DNA of 64,000 bases. It comes from Variovorax paradoxus (GTDB lineage Bacteria > Pseudomonadota > Gammaproteobacteria > Burkholderiales > Burkholderiaceae_C). The position numbers and the translations under genes were made by a program. Each line of letters opens with the position of its first letter. Position 1 is the stretch's first letter. The notes beneath the pieces were generated by a model. It made no database searches, was not told the origin of the DNA, and saw only the letters and a list, made by a program, of their open reading frames with translations. The DNA lies in assembly GCF_030815975.1 (NCBI RefSeq), contig NZ_JAUSXL010000002.1, forward strand, positions 682,001 through 746,000, given 5' to 3'. Of the stretch, positions 9,721-18,610 are shown one piece after another.

Positions 9721-11772
9721 ATGACCACCCTTCAAAGCTACATCGCCGGTCGCTGGATCGGCCAGCAGGCCGCGCAACAGTTGCGCAGTGCCGTCAACGG
9801 CCAAGCCGTGGCCAGCACGCATGCAGAGGCGATCGACTTCGCCGAAGCACTGAGCCACGCGCGCCGTGTCGGCCTGCCCGCGCTGATGGCGCTCGACTTC
9901 CAGCAGCGCTCGGAACGCCTCAGGGCACTGGCCAAGCACCTCGCCGCCCACAAGGAAACGCTCTACGCGATCTCGGCCCACACGGGCGCGACCCGCGCCG
10001 ACAGCTGGATCGACATCGAAGGCGGCGCCGGCACGCTGAGCGCCTACGCCGGCATCGGCACCAACGAGCTGCCCTCGGGCAACCTGGTGCACGAGGGCCC
10101 GGCCTTTGCGCTCGGCAAGAAGGGCGGCTTCGCGGGCACGCACATCCTGGTGCCGCGCGGCGGCGTGGCGGTGCACATCAACGCCTTCAATTTTCCGGTG
10201 TGGGGCCTGCTCGAAAAGTTCGCGCCCAGCTTCCTCGCGGGCATGCCCTGCATCGGCAAGCCGGCCACGGCCACCAGCTATCTCACCGAAGCGCTGGTGC
10301 GGCTCATCATGCAGTCGGGCATCCTGCCCGAAGGCAGCCTGCAGCTCGTGATCGGCGGCACGGGCGACCTGCTCGACCGGCTCGAAGGCGCCGATGTGGT
10401 CACCTTTACCGGCTCGGCCGACACCGCAGCCAGGCTGCGCGTGCATCCCAACCTCGTGCGCCAGTCGATCCCGTTCAACGCCGAGGCCGACTCGCTCAAC
10501 TGCGCGATCCTCGCGCCCGACGTGACGCCCGACGACGAGGAGTTCGACCTCTTCGTGAAGGAAGTGGCGCGCGAGATGACGGTCAAGGCCGGCCAGAAGT
10601 GCACCGCGATCCGCCGCGCGATCGTGCCGCGCCAGCACCTGGATGCCGTGGCCGAACGGCTGCGCGCACGGCTCGCCAAGACCGTCGTCGGCGATCCCTC
10701 GCGCGAAGAGGTGCGCATGGGCGCCCTCGCCTCGCAGGCGCAGCAGGCCGACGTGGCCGAGCGCGTGGCCACGCTGCTGCAAGGCGCCGAGCTGGTGTAC
10801 GGCGAGCGCGACGGCTTTTCGCCCGTGGGCGACGGCGTGGCCGGAGGTGCCTTCTTCGCGCCCACGCTGCTGCTGAGCCGCAAGCCGCTCGAGCACGATG
10901 CGGCGCATGACGTCGAAGCCTTCGGTCCCGTCAGCACGTTGATGCCGTACGACGGCCTCGACGAGGCCCTGGCGCTGGCCGCGCGCGGCCGCGGCAGCCT
11001 CGTCGGCACGCTGGTCACGCGCGACCCGGCCATCGCAGCCAAGGCCATTCCGGTGGCCGCCGCATGGCATGGAAGGCTGCTGGTGCTCGACCGCGAAGCG
11101 GCAACGGAATCGACAGGCCACGGCTCACCGCTGCCGCAGCTCAAGCACGGCGGCCCCGGCCGAGCGGGCGGCGGCGAGGAACTCGGCGGCCTGCGCGCCG
11201 TGAAGCACTACCTGCAGCGCGCCGCGGTGCAGGGCTCGCCCACGATGCTGGCGGCCATTACCGGCGAACATGTGCGCGGCGCGGCCGTGCGCGAGAGCGA
11301 GGTGCATCCGTTCCGCCGCCACTTCGAGGAGCTGCGCATCGGCGACTCGCTGCTCACGCACCGCCGCACCGTCGGCGAGGCCGACATCGTGGCCTTCGGC
11401 GGCATCTCGGGTGACTATTTCTACATGCACTTCGACGAGGTGGCGGCCAAGGAGTCGCCGTTCGGCAAGCGCATTGCGCATGGCTACTTCGTGCTGTCGG
11501 CCGCGGCCGGCCTGTTCGTCTCGCCCGCGCCGGGCCCGGTGCTTGCCAACTACGGCCTCGATACGCTGCGCTTCGTGAAACCCGTGGGCATCGGCGACAC
11601 CATCCGCGCGCGCCTGACCTGCAAGCGCAAGATCGACCGCAACAAGAAGGACGCGAGCGGCCAGGGCCACGGCGTGGTGGCCTGGGACGTGGAGGTGACC
11701 AACCAGGACGGCGAACTGGTCGCGAGCTACGATATCCTGACCCTCGTCTCCAAGAAACCAGAAACCACCTGA
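9721..11772 (+). CDS. paaZ: Bifunctional oxepin-CoA hydrolase / 3-oxo-5,6-dehydrosuberyl-CoA semialdehyde dehydrogenase
   Basis: PaaZ (683 aa) opens the oxepin-CoA ring and oxidises the resulting aldehyde. The N-terminal aldehyde dehydrogenase domain (about 1-525) has the catalytic cysteine at 294 (GQKCTAIRR) and a general-base Glu near 255 (FNAEADSLN). The C-terminal MaoC-like hydratase domain (about 545-683) has Asp565 and His570 in [12 protein letters not shown], followed by [17 protein letters not shown]. Both active sites look intact, so a bifunctional enzyme is expected. The frame open upstream to 8920 is only a shadow of the ATPase gene. Confidence 0.96.
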   Translation: MTTLQSYIAGRWIGQQAAQQLRSAVNGQAVASTHAEAIDFAEALSHARRVGLPALMALDFQQRSERLRALAKHLAAHKETLYAISAHTGATRADSWIDIEGGAGTLSAYAGIGTNELPSGNLVHEGPAFALGKKGGFAGTHILVPRGGVAVHINAFNFPVWGLLEKFAPSFLAGMPCIGKPATATSYLTEALVRLIMQSGILPEGSLQLVIGGTGDLLDRLEGADVVTFTGSADTAARLRVHPNLVRQSIPFNAEADSLNCAILAPDVTPDDEEFDLFVKEVAREMTVKAGQKCTAIRRAIVPRQHLDAVAERLRARLAKTVVGDPSREEVRMGALASQAQQADVAERVATLLQGAELVYGERDGFSPVGDGVAGGAFFAPTLLLSRKPLEHDAAHDVEAFGPVSTLMPYDGLDEALALAARGRGSLVGTLVTRDPAIAAKAIPVAAAWHGRLLVLDREAATESTGHGSPLPQLKHGGPGRAGGGEELGGLRAVKHYLQRAAVQGSPTMLAAITGEHVRGAAVRESEVHPFRRHFEELRIGDSLLTHRRTVGEADIVAFGGISGDYFYMHFDEVAAKESPFGKRIAHGYFVLSAAAGLFVSPAPGPVLANYGLDTLRFVKPVGIGDTIRARLTCKRKIDRNKKDASGQGHGVVAWDVEVTNQDGELVASYDILTLVSKKPETT

Positions 11773-12530
11773 TGTTCGATCTCACGGAAAAAGTCGCACT
11801 CGTCACCGGCGGCAACGGCGGCATCGGCCTGGGCATGGCCCAGGGGCTGGCCAGGGCCGGTGCCCGCGTCGTCATTGCGGCGCGCAACATGCAGAAGTCG
11901 GCCGCTGCGGTCGAAACGCTCAGGGCGCTCGGCAGCGACAGCTTCGCGCTCGAAGTCGACGTGGCCAACGAAGCCTCGGTGCAGAAGGCGGTCGATGAAG
12001 CAGCGGCGCGCTGCGGCCGGCTCGACATCCTCGTCAACAACGCCGGCATCACGGTGCGAAAGCCGGTCGACCAGCTCGCGCTGGACGAATGGCGCCTGGT
12101 GCTGGACACCAACCTGACCAGCGCTTTTCTCTGCAGCCGCGCCGCGCACCCGCACCTGAAGGCGGCCGGCGGCGGCAAGATCATCAACATCGGCTCGATG
12201 ATGTCGATCTTCGGCGCGCCCTACGCACCGGCCTATGCGGCCAGCAAGGCGGGCATCGTGCAGCTCACCAAGTCGACTGCGCTTTCATGGGCGGCCGACA
12301 ACATCCAGGTCAACGCGATTTTGCCGGGCTGGTTCGAGACCGAGCTGACCGACGGCGCCCGCAACCAGATTCCGGGCCTCTACGAGCGCGTGGTGGCCCG
12401 CGCCGCCGCCGGCCGCTGGGGTCAGCCGGCCGACATCGCCGGCACCGCGGTGTTCCTTGCGAGCTCCGCGTCGGACTACGTGACCGGCACCGCGATTCCG
12501 GTCGATGGCGGATTCTCCATCTCTGGCTGA
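11772..12530 (+). CDS. SDR family oxidoreductase
   Basis: Classical short-chain dehydrogenase (252 aa) with TGGNGGIGLG for the cofactor, NNAGITVRKP, Ser in NIGSMMSIFG, YAASKAG with the catalytic Tyr/Lys, and a C-terminal YVTGTAIPVDGGFSISG. The start overlaps the paaZ stop (TGATG), so it is co-translated with the paa operon. The sequence resembles gluconate/2-deoxygluconate dehydrogenase-type SDRs. It could serve as a hydroxyacyl-CoA dehydrogenase substitute for PaaH, but the substrate is not evident. Confidence 0.85.
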   Translation: MFDLTEKVALVTGGNGGIGLGMAQGLARAGARVVIAARNMQKSAAAVETLRALGSDSFALEVDVANEASVQKAVDEAAARCGRLDILVNNAGITVRKPVDQLALDEWRLVLDTNLTSAFLCSRAAHPHLKAAGGGKIINIGSMMSIFGAPYAPAYAASKAGIVQLTKSTALSWAADNIQVNAILPGWFETELTDGARNQIPGLYERVVARAAAGRWGQPADIAGTAVFLASSASDYVTGTAIPVDGGFSISG

Positions 12531-12560
12531 AGCCCGGCAGGCCGTGTAAATTCGGCCGCC

Positions 12561-13121
12561 ATGCTTCTCTGGTTCCAGACTCTTCTCTTCGTTGCCGGCA
12601 CGGCCGCGTTGCTCTACGTCTCGCGCGGCCCGCTGCGCCAGCCCGGCTCGCACGGCTTCTACCGCTTCTTCGCGTGGGAATGCATGCTGGTGCTGATCAT
12701 CGTGAACCTGCCGGTGTGGCATGCCGATCCGTTCTCGCCCAGGCAGATCGTCTCATCGCTCTTCTTCGTGCTGTCGATCTGGCTGCCGATCCACGCGGTG
12801 CGGCTGCTCAAGGCGCAGGGCAAGCCGACCGAGGCGCGCAGCGACGATCCGGCGCTCTACGGCTTCGAGAAGACTTCCTCCATCGTTTCCACCGGCGCCT
12901 TCCGCTACATCCGCCACCCGATGTACACGGCGCTGATGCTGCTGGCCTGGGGCGCGTTCCTCAAGCAGTTCACCTGGCTCACGCTGGCACTGGTGCTGGC
13001 GGCCACGGTGCTGCTGTTCCTGACGGCGCTGCGCGACGAGAAGGAATGCATCGCGCATTTTGGCGAGGCCTACCGCGAGTACATGCGCGGCACGCGGCGC
13101 TTCATTCCGTTCGTGCTGTAG
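12561..13121 (+). CDS. Isoprenylcysteine carboxyl methyltransferase-family membrane protein
   Basis: Small integral membrane protein (186 aa) with about four or five hydrophobic segments and the ICMT/phospholipid methyltransferase signature FRYIRHPMYTALMLL in the second half, followed by a C-terminal FGEAYREYMRGTRRFIP. Members bind S-adenosylmethionine and methylate membrane-embedded substrates. The bacterial substrate is generally unknown. It starts 30 bp after the SDR gene and may be cotranscribed, although its function seems unrelated to phenylacetate. Confidence 0.8.
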   Translation: MLLWFQTLLFVAGTAALLYVSRGPLRQPGSHGFYRFFAWECMLVLIIVNLPVWHADPFSPRQIVSSLFFVLSIWLPIHAVRLLKAQGKPTEARSDDPALYGFEKTSSIVSTGAFRYIRHPMYTALMLLAWGAFLKQFTWLTLALVLAATVLLFLTALRDEKECIAHFGEAYREYMRGTRRFIPFVL

Positions 13122-13150
13122 CTGCTGCACCTGGCATCCGAAGACCCCAC

Positions 13151-13954
13151 ATGCCCTCCCCGAAAAGCGCGGCTTTTCCCTCTGCCACGCAGGCCGCGCT
13201 GCTGTTCCTGGCGGTGTTTCTCTGCGAATTCGTGATTGGCGTTGCGCTGCGCGACGCCAATCGCTGGCTTGGCCTGAACGAGATGCAGCTCGGCGTGTTG
13301 TCCGCGGTGCTGGGCAACGGCTGCGTGTTCGCCGTGGTCATGCACTACCAGAAGCTCACCTACCGCGAGCTCTTCCACCAGTCGCCCGCTTCCGCCAGGG
13401 CCACTCTCATGCTGGTCGTGCCGCCTGCGCTGCTGCTTGTGCCCGGGCTGATGGTGGTGATGACCGCCGTGCTCAACCTGCTGGTTTTCGTCGCGCCGCT
13501 TTCGGCCTGGGAAGAGTCGATGTTCAGCCGCATGGCCGATGGCAGCGTTGCGGCCACGCTGGCGGTGTGCCTCATGGCGCCGCTGCTGGAAGAAATGCTG
13601 TTCCGCGGCATCGTGCTGCGCGGTTTTCTGCTGCGCTATTCGCGGTGGCAGGCCATCGTGGGCTCGGCGCTGCTCTTCGGAGCCGCGCACCTGAACATCT
13701 ACCAGTTTGTCGTGGGCCTGGTGATGGGCACCGTGCTCGGGTGGCTCTATGAGCGCAGCCGCTCGCTCATCCCGTGCATCGCGCTGCATGCGGCCTACAA
13801 CAGCGGCACGATCTTCATCGGCGACTGGCCGGAATCCACCTCGACAGCAGACACGGCGTGGACCTTGCTGCTGGTCTTTGTCGCGGGCCTGTGCGGCGTG
13901 CTGGCATTGCGCCGCATGCTGGTGGTTCCGGTCGCGCGCAATCCTGTTCCCTGA
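13151..13954 (+). CDS. CPBP family intramembrane metalloprotease-like protein
   Basis: Polytopic membrane protein (267 aa) of the CPBP/Abi (CAAX protease and bacteriocin-processing) family. The diagnostic motifs are present: LLEEMLFRG (Glu pair and Arg), then FGAAHLNIYQ with His, and HAAYNSGT at the third conserved segment. Putative catalytic residues are intact. It lies 29 bp after the methyltransferase gene. ICMT-like and CPBP proteases echo the CAAX-processing pair of eukaryotes, but no prenylated substrate is visible here. The open frame upstream to 12089 is a shadow. Confidence 0.85.
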   Translation: MPSPKSAAFPSATQAALLFLAVFLCEFVIGVALRDANRWLGLNEMQLGVLSAVLGNGCVFAVVMHYQKLTYRELFHQSPASARATLMLVVPPALLLVPGLMVVMTAVLNLLVFVAPLSAWEESMFSRMADGSVAATLAVCLMAPLLEEMLFRGIVLRGFLLRYSRWQAIVGSALLFGAAHLNIYQFVVGLVMGTVLGWLYERSRSLIPCIALHAAYNSGTIFIGDWPESTSTADTAWTLLLVFVAGLCGVLALRRMLVVPVARNPVP

Positions 13955-13985
13955 AACCGGAACCGGCCACGCGAGAGAAGGCTAG

Positions 13986-14594
13986 CTAGCGGCGCACAGG
14001 CGCCAGCGGCCGGGCATCGACGGCCTCGCCATCGACGATGAAATGCCCGCCCGCCACGTGGTGCAGCGTGCGCAGCTCGTCATGCCCGTCGAAGTTCCAT
14101 CGCCCATCGGCAAACACGCGCGCATCGGCCTGCGCCGCGATCACCTCGCCCAGGAACAGGTCGTAGCGCTGCTGGATCGGCGGCTCGGGCAAAAGGCGGC
14201 ATTCGAGCCAGGCCGCGCAGCCTTCCAGCAGCGGCGCATCGGTTGCAACGCCCGCAAAGGTCTGCAGGCCATAGGCCGCGAACTTGTCGTGCCCCTCGCG
14301 CTCCACGATCTCGCGGCCCGAGCTGTTGCCCAGCGCATCGGTCAGGTCGAGCTGCGCGCGCGTGGGCACCTGCAGCGCGAAGCTGCCCGCGCCTTCGAGC
14401 AGCACGCGCGTCCAGGTGCTCTTGTCGAGCACCACGGCCACCTTGGGCGGATCGAAATCCAGCGGCATCGCCCAGGCCGCCGCCATGATGTTGCGCTGGC
14501 CGCCGTGCGCGGCACTCACGAGCACGGTGGGGCCGTGGTTGAGCAAGCGGTAGGCCTTGGCGAGAGGGACTGGGCGGCGATGAATGGTGTTCAT
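13986..14594 (-). CDS. Flavin reductase family protein
   Basis: A 202-aa FMN-binding split-barrel protein of the flavin reductase/DIM6-NTAB family. The typical start region is KAYRLLNHGPTVLVSAAHGG, followed by NIMAAAWAMPLDFDPPKVAV. The reaction may be NAD(P)H-dependent reduction of FMN; the partner oxygenase is not identifiable. ATG 14594 is chosen because family similarity begins there. The longer frame to 14741 has an N-terminus without similarity and overlaps the micro-ORF. It converges on the CPBP gene, with 31 bp between the stops. Confidence 0.88.
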   Translation of the reverse strand: MNTIHRRPVPLAKAYRLLNHGPTVLVSAAHGGQRNIMAAAWAMPLDFDPPKVAVVLDKSTWTRVLLEGAGSFALQVPTRAQLDLTDALGNSSGREIVEREGHDKFAAYGLQTFAGVATDAPLLEGCAAWLECRLLPEPPIQQRYDLFLGEVIAAQADARVFADGRWNFDGHDELRTLHHVAGGHFIVDGEAVDARPLAPVRR

Positions 14595-14713
14595 GAAGAT
14601 CGGTGCGCAGCGGCATCGCGTTTGATCGCCTTCGCGTACGGCGCGCCGAGCAGCAAACCGAACAGCAGGACCACTGCAGCGTGAAAGACGAGGTGGCGTG
14701 CGGCTGGATGCAT
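14591..14713 (-). CDS. Micro-ORF, 40 aa, one predicted membrane helix
   Basis: A 40-codon ORF starting at ATG 14713 and ending with TGA overlapping the flavin reductase ATG (ATGA). The product begins MHPAARHLVFHAAVVLLFGL and has one hydrophobic segment (about residues 8-24) followed by a basic tail. The N-terminus loosely recalls the start of small four-helix membrane proteins such as styrene-oxide-isomerase/hydroxylaminobenzene-mutase-like proteins, so it may be a truncated remnant. Alternatively it is a leader peptide. The overlap and hydrophobic profile support translation, but the evidence is modest. Confidence 0.4.
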   Translation of the reverse strand: MHPAARHLVFHAAVVLLFGLLLGAPYAKAIKRDAAAHRSS

Positions 14714-14795
14714 GGAAGACAGGAGCGTGGAAGTGGCTCACATCCTATCCGGAGCGAGGGCTTCGTGATCAGCAGTACACCCACAGCGTGTCCTC

Positions 14796-14889
14796 GTGCA
14801 CAGGGCATCGGGTGCTCTCCGCAGCGAAATAAAGGAGGAGCCGAAGGCGGGGGACATTCGCGGAGGGGAGTACCCGGTGGCCTGTGCAC
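14796..14889. repeat. Palindromic intergenic repeat, family A, copy 3
   Basis: This 94-bp element starts and ends with GTGCAC and matches the element at 2201-2296 almost base for base. Differences are a few substitutions and two one-base deletions in the GAGGAGCCGAAGGCGGGGG core. Similarity continues about 29 bp to the left (from GATCAG at 14768). It fills most of the gap between the micro-ORF and the D-aminoacylase stop; nothing else is visible in that gap. Confidence 0.85.
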
Positions 14890-14914
14890 GCGCCTCGAAC
14901 GCGTTGTGCTCGCC

Positions 14915-16387
14915 TCAGCTCCCGCGCGTCAACATCCGCCCCGCCCGCGCGAGCACCTTCGCTTCAGCGCCGCCACCGCGATACGCCAGCACCCCATTCA
15001 CGAACACCCGCTCCACGCCCAGGCTCACGCCATGCGGCTTGTCGTAGGTGGCGGTGTCGGCGATGGTTTCGGGGTCGAACACCACCACGTCGGCCATGGC
15101 GCCTGCGCGCAGCAACCCGCGCTCGGCGATGCGCAGGTTGCGCGCCGTCATGCCGGTCATCTTGTGCACGGCCTGCTCCAGCGTGAACAGGCGGCGCTCG
15201 CGCCAGTAGCGCGCGAACACGCGCGGGAACGCGCCCCACAGGCGCGGATGCGGATGGCGGTCGTGCGGCAGGCCGTCGCTGCCAATCATGGTGAGCGGAT
15301 GCGCGATGACGCGCTCCACGTCCTCCTCCTGCATCTGGAAGTAGCAGGCGCCGCCGGGCTTGAGGCGCAGGCACGCCTCCTGCTCGGTGGTGCCCCACTC
15401 GCGCGCGATGTCGGAGATCAGGCGGCCGGTCATCTCGGGATGCGGGTCGGACCAGGTCAGCAGCACGTCGATGACGCCGTCGACCAGGTCTTCGCGCAGC
15501 ACGGTGGAACCGGCCACGTAGGGGTACACGTCCATCGATATCTTCTGCCGCTGCGCGAGCGCTTCGATCAGCGGCAGCGTCTCTTTGGTGCGGCCCCAGT
15601 TCGCAGGGCCCGCGCACTTGTGGTGCGAGATGACCAGCGGCACACCCGCGCTGAAAGCGGTGTCGCCCGCTTCATGCAGCGCCTCGATGATCTGCTGCAT
15701 CTCGCTGCGCAGGTGCGTCGCGTAGACGCCGCCGTGCCTTGCCACGACGCGCGCGAGCACGGTCACTTCCTCGGCCGGTGCGGCAAAGGCTTCTTCATAG
15801 AACAGTCCCGAAGACAGTCCATGCGCGCCTTCGGCCATGCAGCCGTCGAGCAGCGCCTCCATGCGCGCCAGTTCGTCACCGCCTGCGGGCCGGTCGAGCG
15901 CTTCCATGGCCGCGAAGCGCAGGGTGGTGTGGCCCACCAGCGCGGCGACGTTGAGCGCGGGCTGCGCCGCATCGACGGCCGCGCGGTACTCGGCCATGGT
16001 GGCGTGCCTGAACGATTCCGCGCCCAGCAGCGTGAGCGGCGGCTTCGACTGCGGCGTGCGGTACGGCGCGAGCGAGATGCCGCAGTTGCCCGTCACCACG
16101 GTGGTGATGCCCTGCGATACCTTCGGCAGGCACAGCGGATCGCGCAGCACGATCGCGTCGTCGTGCGTGTGCGCGTCGATGAAGCCGGGTGCAATCACGT
16201 TGGTGCGGCAGTCGACGATGTCGATGTCTTCGAGCGTGAGGCCTTCGGGCAGCCGCCCGCGCAGGCCTTCGCCGAGCGCGAGAATGCGGTCGCCCTGCAG
16301 CAGCACGTCGCCGGGCCACGAGGGACCGCCCGAGCCGTCGACCACGAGTCCGGCCTCGAGCAGGATGGCTTTCGATCGATTGCTCAC
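14915..16387 (-). CDS. N-acyl-D-amino-acid deacylase (D-aminoacylase)
   Basis: Amidohydrolase-superfamily enzyme of 490 aa that hydrolyses N-acyl-D-amino acids to D-amino acids and a carboxylate. Metal-site features are GFIDAHTHDD (His73, His75), the D-aminoacylase-specific Cys102 in TGNCGISLAPY, YATHLRSE and SHHKCAGPANWG. The length matches known D-aminoacylases (about 480-490 aa). The start is GTG 16387, overlapping the TGA of the regulator gene (GTGA). The longer frame upstream is a shadow. It is the last gene of the long operon that begins at 24167. Confidence 0.9.
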   Translation of the reverse strand: MSNRSKAILLEAGLVVDGSGGPSWPGDVLLQGDRILALGEGLRGRLPEGLTLEDIDIVDCRTNVIAPGFIDAHTHDDAIVLRDPLCLPKVSQGITTVVTGNCGISLAPYRTPQSKPPLTLLGAESFRHATMAEYRAAVDAAQPALNVAALVGHTTLRFAAMEALDRPAGGDELARMEALLDGCMAEGAHGLSSGLFYEEAFAAPAEEVTVLARVVARHGGVYATHLRSEMQQIIEALHEAGDTAFSAGVPLVISHHKCAGPANWGRTKETLPLIEALAQRQKISMDVYPYVAGSTVLREDLVDGVIDVLLTWSDPHPEMTGRLISDIAREWGTTEQEACLRLKPGGACYFQMQEEDVERVIAHPLTMIGSDGLPHDRHPHPRLWGAFPRVFARYWRERRLFTLEQAVHKMTGMTARNLRIAERGLLRAGAMADVVVFDPETIADTATYDKPHGVSLGVERVFVNGVLAYRGGGAEAKVLARAGRMLTRGS

Positions 16388-17295
16388 GATGCGCGGCCTC
16401 CGGTGTTGATGCCGCCGCCGTCCCAGCTCTGCAGCGGATGCGTGGTGGCGTCGATGCCGTGGCGCTGGAAGGCTTCGCGTGCGCGCTGCAGCCGCTGCAC
16501 CGCGGGCTCGCCGCGGCGCTGCGCCACCAGCACCGTGAGAATCTCGATGGCCGTGAGATGCGTCAGGTAGGCATCGATGCCCACGTGCATCACGGCGTCG
16601 TCGGGCACCGAAAGGCCCAGCAGGAAGTCGGCCTTGGCCGCCAGGGCCGTGCCGGGCCGCGTGAGCGCGACCACCTTGGCGCCCTGCCCGCGCGCGATGT
16701 CCACCGCGTCGAGCAGCGAAGGCATGCCGCCCACGTGCGAGATGGCGATGACCACGCCGCCCGGACGCTGCGCCGCGCCCGCCACCTGCTGCAGGTGGTA
16801 GTCGGCCCAGGCATTGGCCGAGAGGCCCAGCCTGAAGAGCCGCGCCTGCAGGTCGTTGGCCATGAACCACGACGTGGCGCCCGCGCCGTACAGATCGACA
16901 TGCGGCGCGGCCGCGATGGCGGCCACCGCCCCTTCGAGCACCTGCATGTCGAGCTGCCCGCGCACGCCCGACACCGAGGCTGCCGCGCTGCGCGCGATCT
17001 TGCTGACGACTTCGTCGGCCGCATCCTCGATGTTCACGCGCCGGTGCAGCGGTGAGCCGCCGAGCGCGAGTTCCTGCGCGAGCGCGAGCTTGAACTCGCG
17101 CAAGCCGGCAAAGCCGAGGTCGCGGCAGGTGCGCATGATGGTGGGCACCGAACTGCGCGAGCGCTCGGCCAGCTGCTCGAAACTCTCTTCGAGCGCACGG
17201 TCGGGGTCTTCGAGGATCAGGTCGAGAATCGCGCGCCGCGTCGCCGGAGCACTGCTGCGGAGTTCGGCGATTTTCTTGAGCAGGGAGGGCGTCAT
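16384..17295 (-). CDS. MurR/RpiR family transcriptional regulator
   Basis: A 303-aa regulator with an N-terminal RpiR helix-turn-helix (about 1-80, including ESFEQLAERSRSSVPTIMRT and CRDLGFAGLREFKL) and a C-terminal SIS domain (about 125-265) that usually senses a sugar phosphate or similar ligand; VVIAISHVGGMPSLLDAVD and VVALTRPG are recognisable. It is embedded in the operon between deaminase and deacylase. The paired TGAAA-N5-TTTCA palindromes in the 24168-24349 promoter region are the natural candidate operators. Confidence 0.92.
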   Translation of the reverse strand: MTPSLLKKIAELRSSAPATRRAILDLILEDPDRALEESFEQLAERSRSSVPTIMRTCRDLGFAGLREFKLALAQELALGGSPLHRRVNIEDAADEVVSKIARSAAASVSGVRGQLDMQVLEGAVAAIAAAPHVDLYGAGATSWFMANDLQARLFRLGLSANAWADYHLQQVAGAAQRPGGVVIAISHVGGMPSLLDAVDIARGQGAKVVALTRPGTALAAKADFLLGLSVPDDAVMHVGIDAYLTHLTAIEILTVLVAQRRGEPAVQRLQRAREAFQRHGIDATTHPLQSWDGGGINTGGRAS

Positions 17296-17305
17296 CGGTA
17301 CGGTG

Positions 17306-18610
17306 TCAGAAATGCATGGCGACGGCGTCGCTCACGCGGTAGTTCTCTTCGACCACCGGCATCCAGTGCCATTTGTCGAAGGTGGTGCACGGGTGCGAGA
17401 TGCCGAGGCCGACGCGGTCGCCGACCACGGGGGCCTGCGCTTCTTCGGCGGCGTCCCAGCGCAGGTAGGCGTGCTGGTCGTTGAGCGCGGTGATCTTCCA
17501 GCCGGCGGGCACGGCCTGCGCTTCGAGCATGCCGCGTGCGGCCCGCGCAATGGGCACCGGCATCGACAGGTCGAAGGAGATGTCGCGCTTGCCGACGGCC
17601 AGGATCGCCAGGCCAGGCTCGGGCCGCGACTGCACCGTGGCCCACACTTCCATCGCGGGGCGCAGGCTCTCGCCGCAATCGCAGCCCAGACGCTCGTCCA
17701 CCGCGTTCACCATGCGCTTGTAGAAGCCGTGGTCATGCGTCACATAGCAGCCCGAGCGCAGCAGGCCGCGCACCGGCGAACCCAGCGCGGGCTTCAGGCG
17801 TCCGGCCACGAGGTCGAAGATGGCCGAACCGCCGGCCGAGACCAGCACCTCGTCGGTCTCGAACAGCTGCTGCGTGTCGCAGTGGCGCGCGATGGCTTCC
17901 ACACGGTCCATCAGCGTGTTGGCGTAGGCCGTATCGGGTTCGCTGACGCCGGTGGCACCCTGCCCTTCGTAGGTTTCGATGCCCACGAGCTTGACGGCAT
18001 CGCTGGCGCGCAGCCGCGTGGCGAGTGCCACGGCTTCTTCATGCGTGCGGCAGCCGGTGCGTGCGCCTTCGACGCCGATCTCGATCATGACGTCGAACGG
18101 CACGCTCGCGGGATGGCGCCTGGCCCAGTCTTCGATGAGGCCGAGTTGCGCCAGCGAATCGACCAGGAACACGATGCGCAGACCCGCCGTCGCGTGCAGC
18201 AGCAGCTGGATGCCCGCGAGGTCTTCATCGCTCACCACCTGGTTGGCGATGAGCGTGCGGCGCGCGCCGGCCGCCACGCCCACCGCAAGCTGCGTGACGG
18301 TCGCGAAGGTCAGGCCCCAGGCGCCCGCATTCAACTGGCGCTGGAAGAGCTGCGGCGACATGCTGGTCTTGCCGTGCGGCGCCAGGTCGATGCCCCATGC
18401 GCGCACGCGCGACTGCATCCACGCCAGGTTGTGCTCGAGCGCCTCGCGCTTGAGCACGGCCAGCGGCAGCGGCAGGTCGCCGGCCAGCACGTTCCATCCT
18501 GCGGCGCCGACTTCGCTGCGGCGGCGCGGTGGCTGGGTGCGCGGGTAGCCCTTGAAGTTGCTGCCCAGCAGCGGGTCGTTGAAATCGATGGCGGCAGTGG
18601 TGTCGGTCAT
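17306..18610 (-). CDS. D-amino acid deaminase/aldolase-fold PLP enzyme (DSD1-type)
   Basis: A 434-aa fold-type III PLP enzyme of the amino acid deaminase / D-threonine aldolase / D-serine dehydratase (DSD1) superfamily. The PLP lysine is likely Lys81 in LAPHGKTSMSPQ. The C-terminal metal-binding segment GLGISHPCTTFDKW has the His and Cys that bind zinc in eukaryotic-type D-serine dehydratases. ATG 18610 overlaps the upstream ATPase stop (ATGA). In context it should deaminate D-amino acids released by the deacylase, giving an enamine/imine that RidA would hydrolyse. The exact substrate is not known. Confidence 0.85.
   Translation of the reverse strand: MTDTTAAIDFNDPLLGSNFKGYPRTQPPRRRSEVGAAGWNVLAGDLPLPLAVLKREALEHNLAWMQSRVRAWGIDLAPHGKTSMSPQLFQRQLNAGAWGLTFATVTQLAVGVAAGARRTLIANQVVSDEDLAGIQLLLHATAGLRIVFLVDSLAQLGLIEDWARRHPASVPFDVMIEIGVEGARTGCRTHEEAVALATRLRASDAVKLVGIETYEGQGATGVSEPDTAYANTLMDRVEAIARHCDTQQLFETDEVLVSAGGSAIFDLVAGRLKPALGSPVRGLLRSGCYVTHDHGFYKRMVNAVDERLGCDCGESLRPAMEVWATVQSRPEPGLAILAVGKRDISFDLSMPVPIARAARGMLEAQAVPAGWKITALNDQHAYLRWDAAEEAQAPVVGDRVGLGISHPCTTFDKWHWMPVVEENYRVSDAVAMHF

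Noticed and set aside
14742..14795. Extended N-terminus of the flavin reductase beyond ATG 14594
   Set aside because: The in-frame upstream residues are not family-like and would be out of phase with the better-supported micro-ORF.
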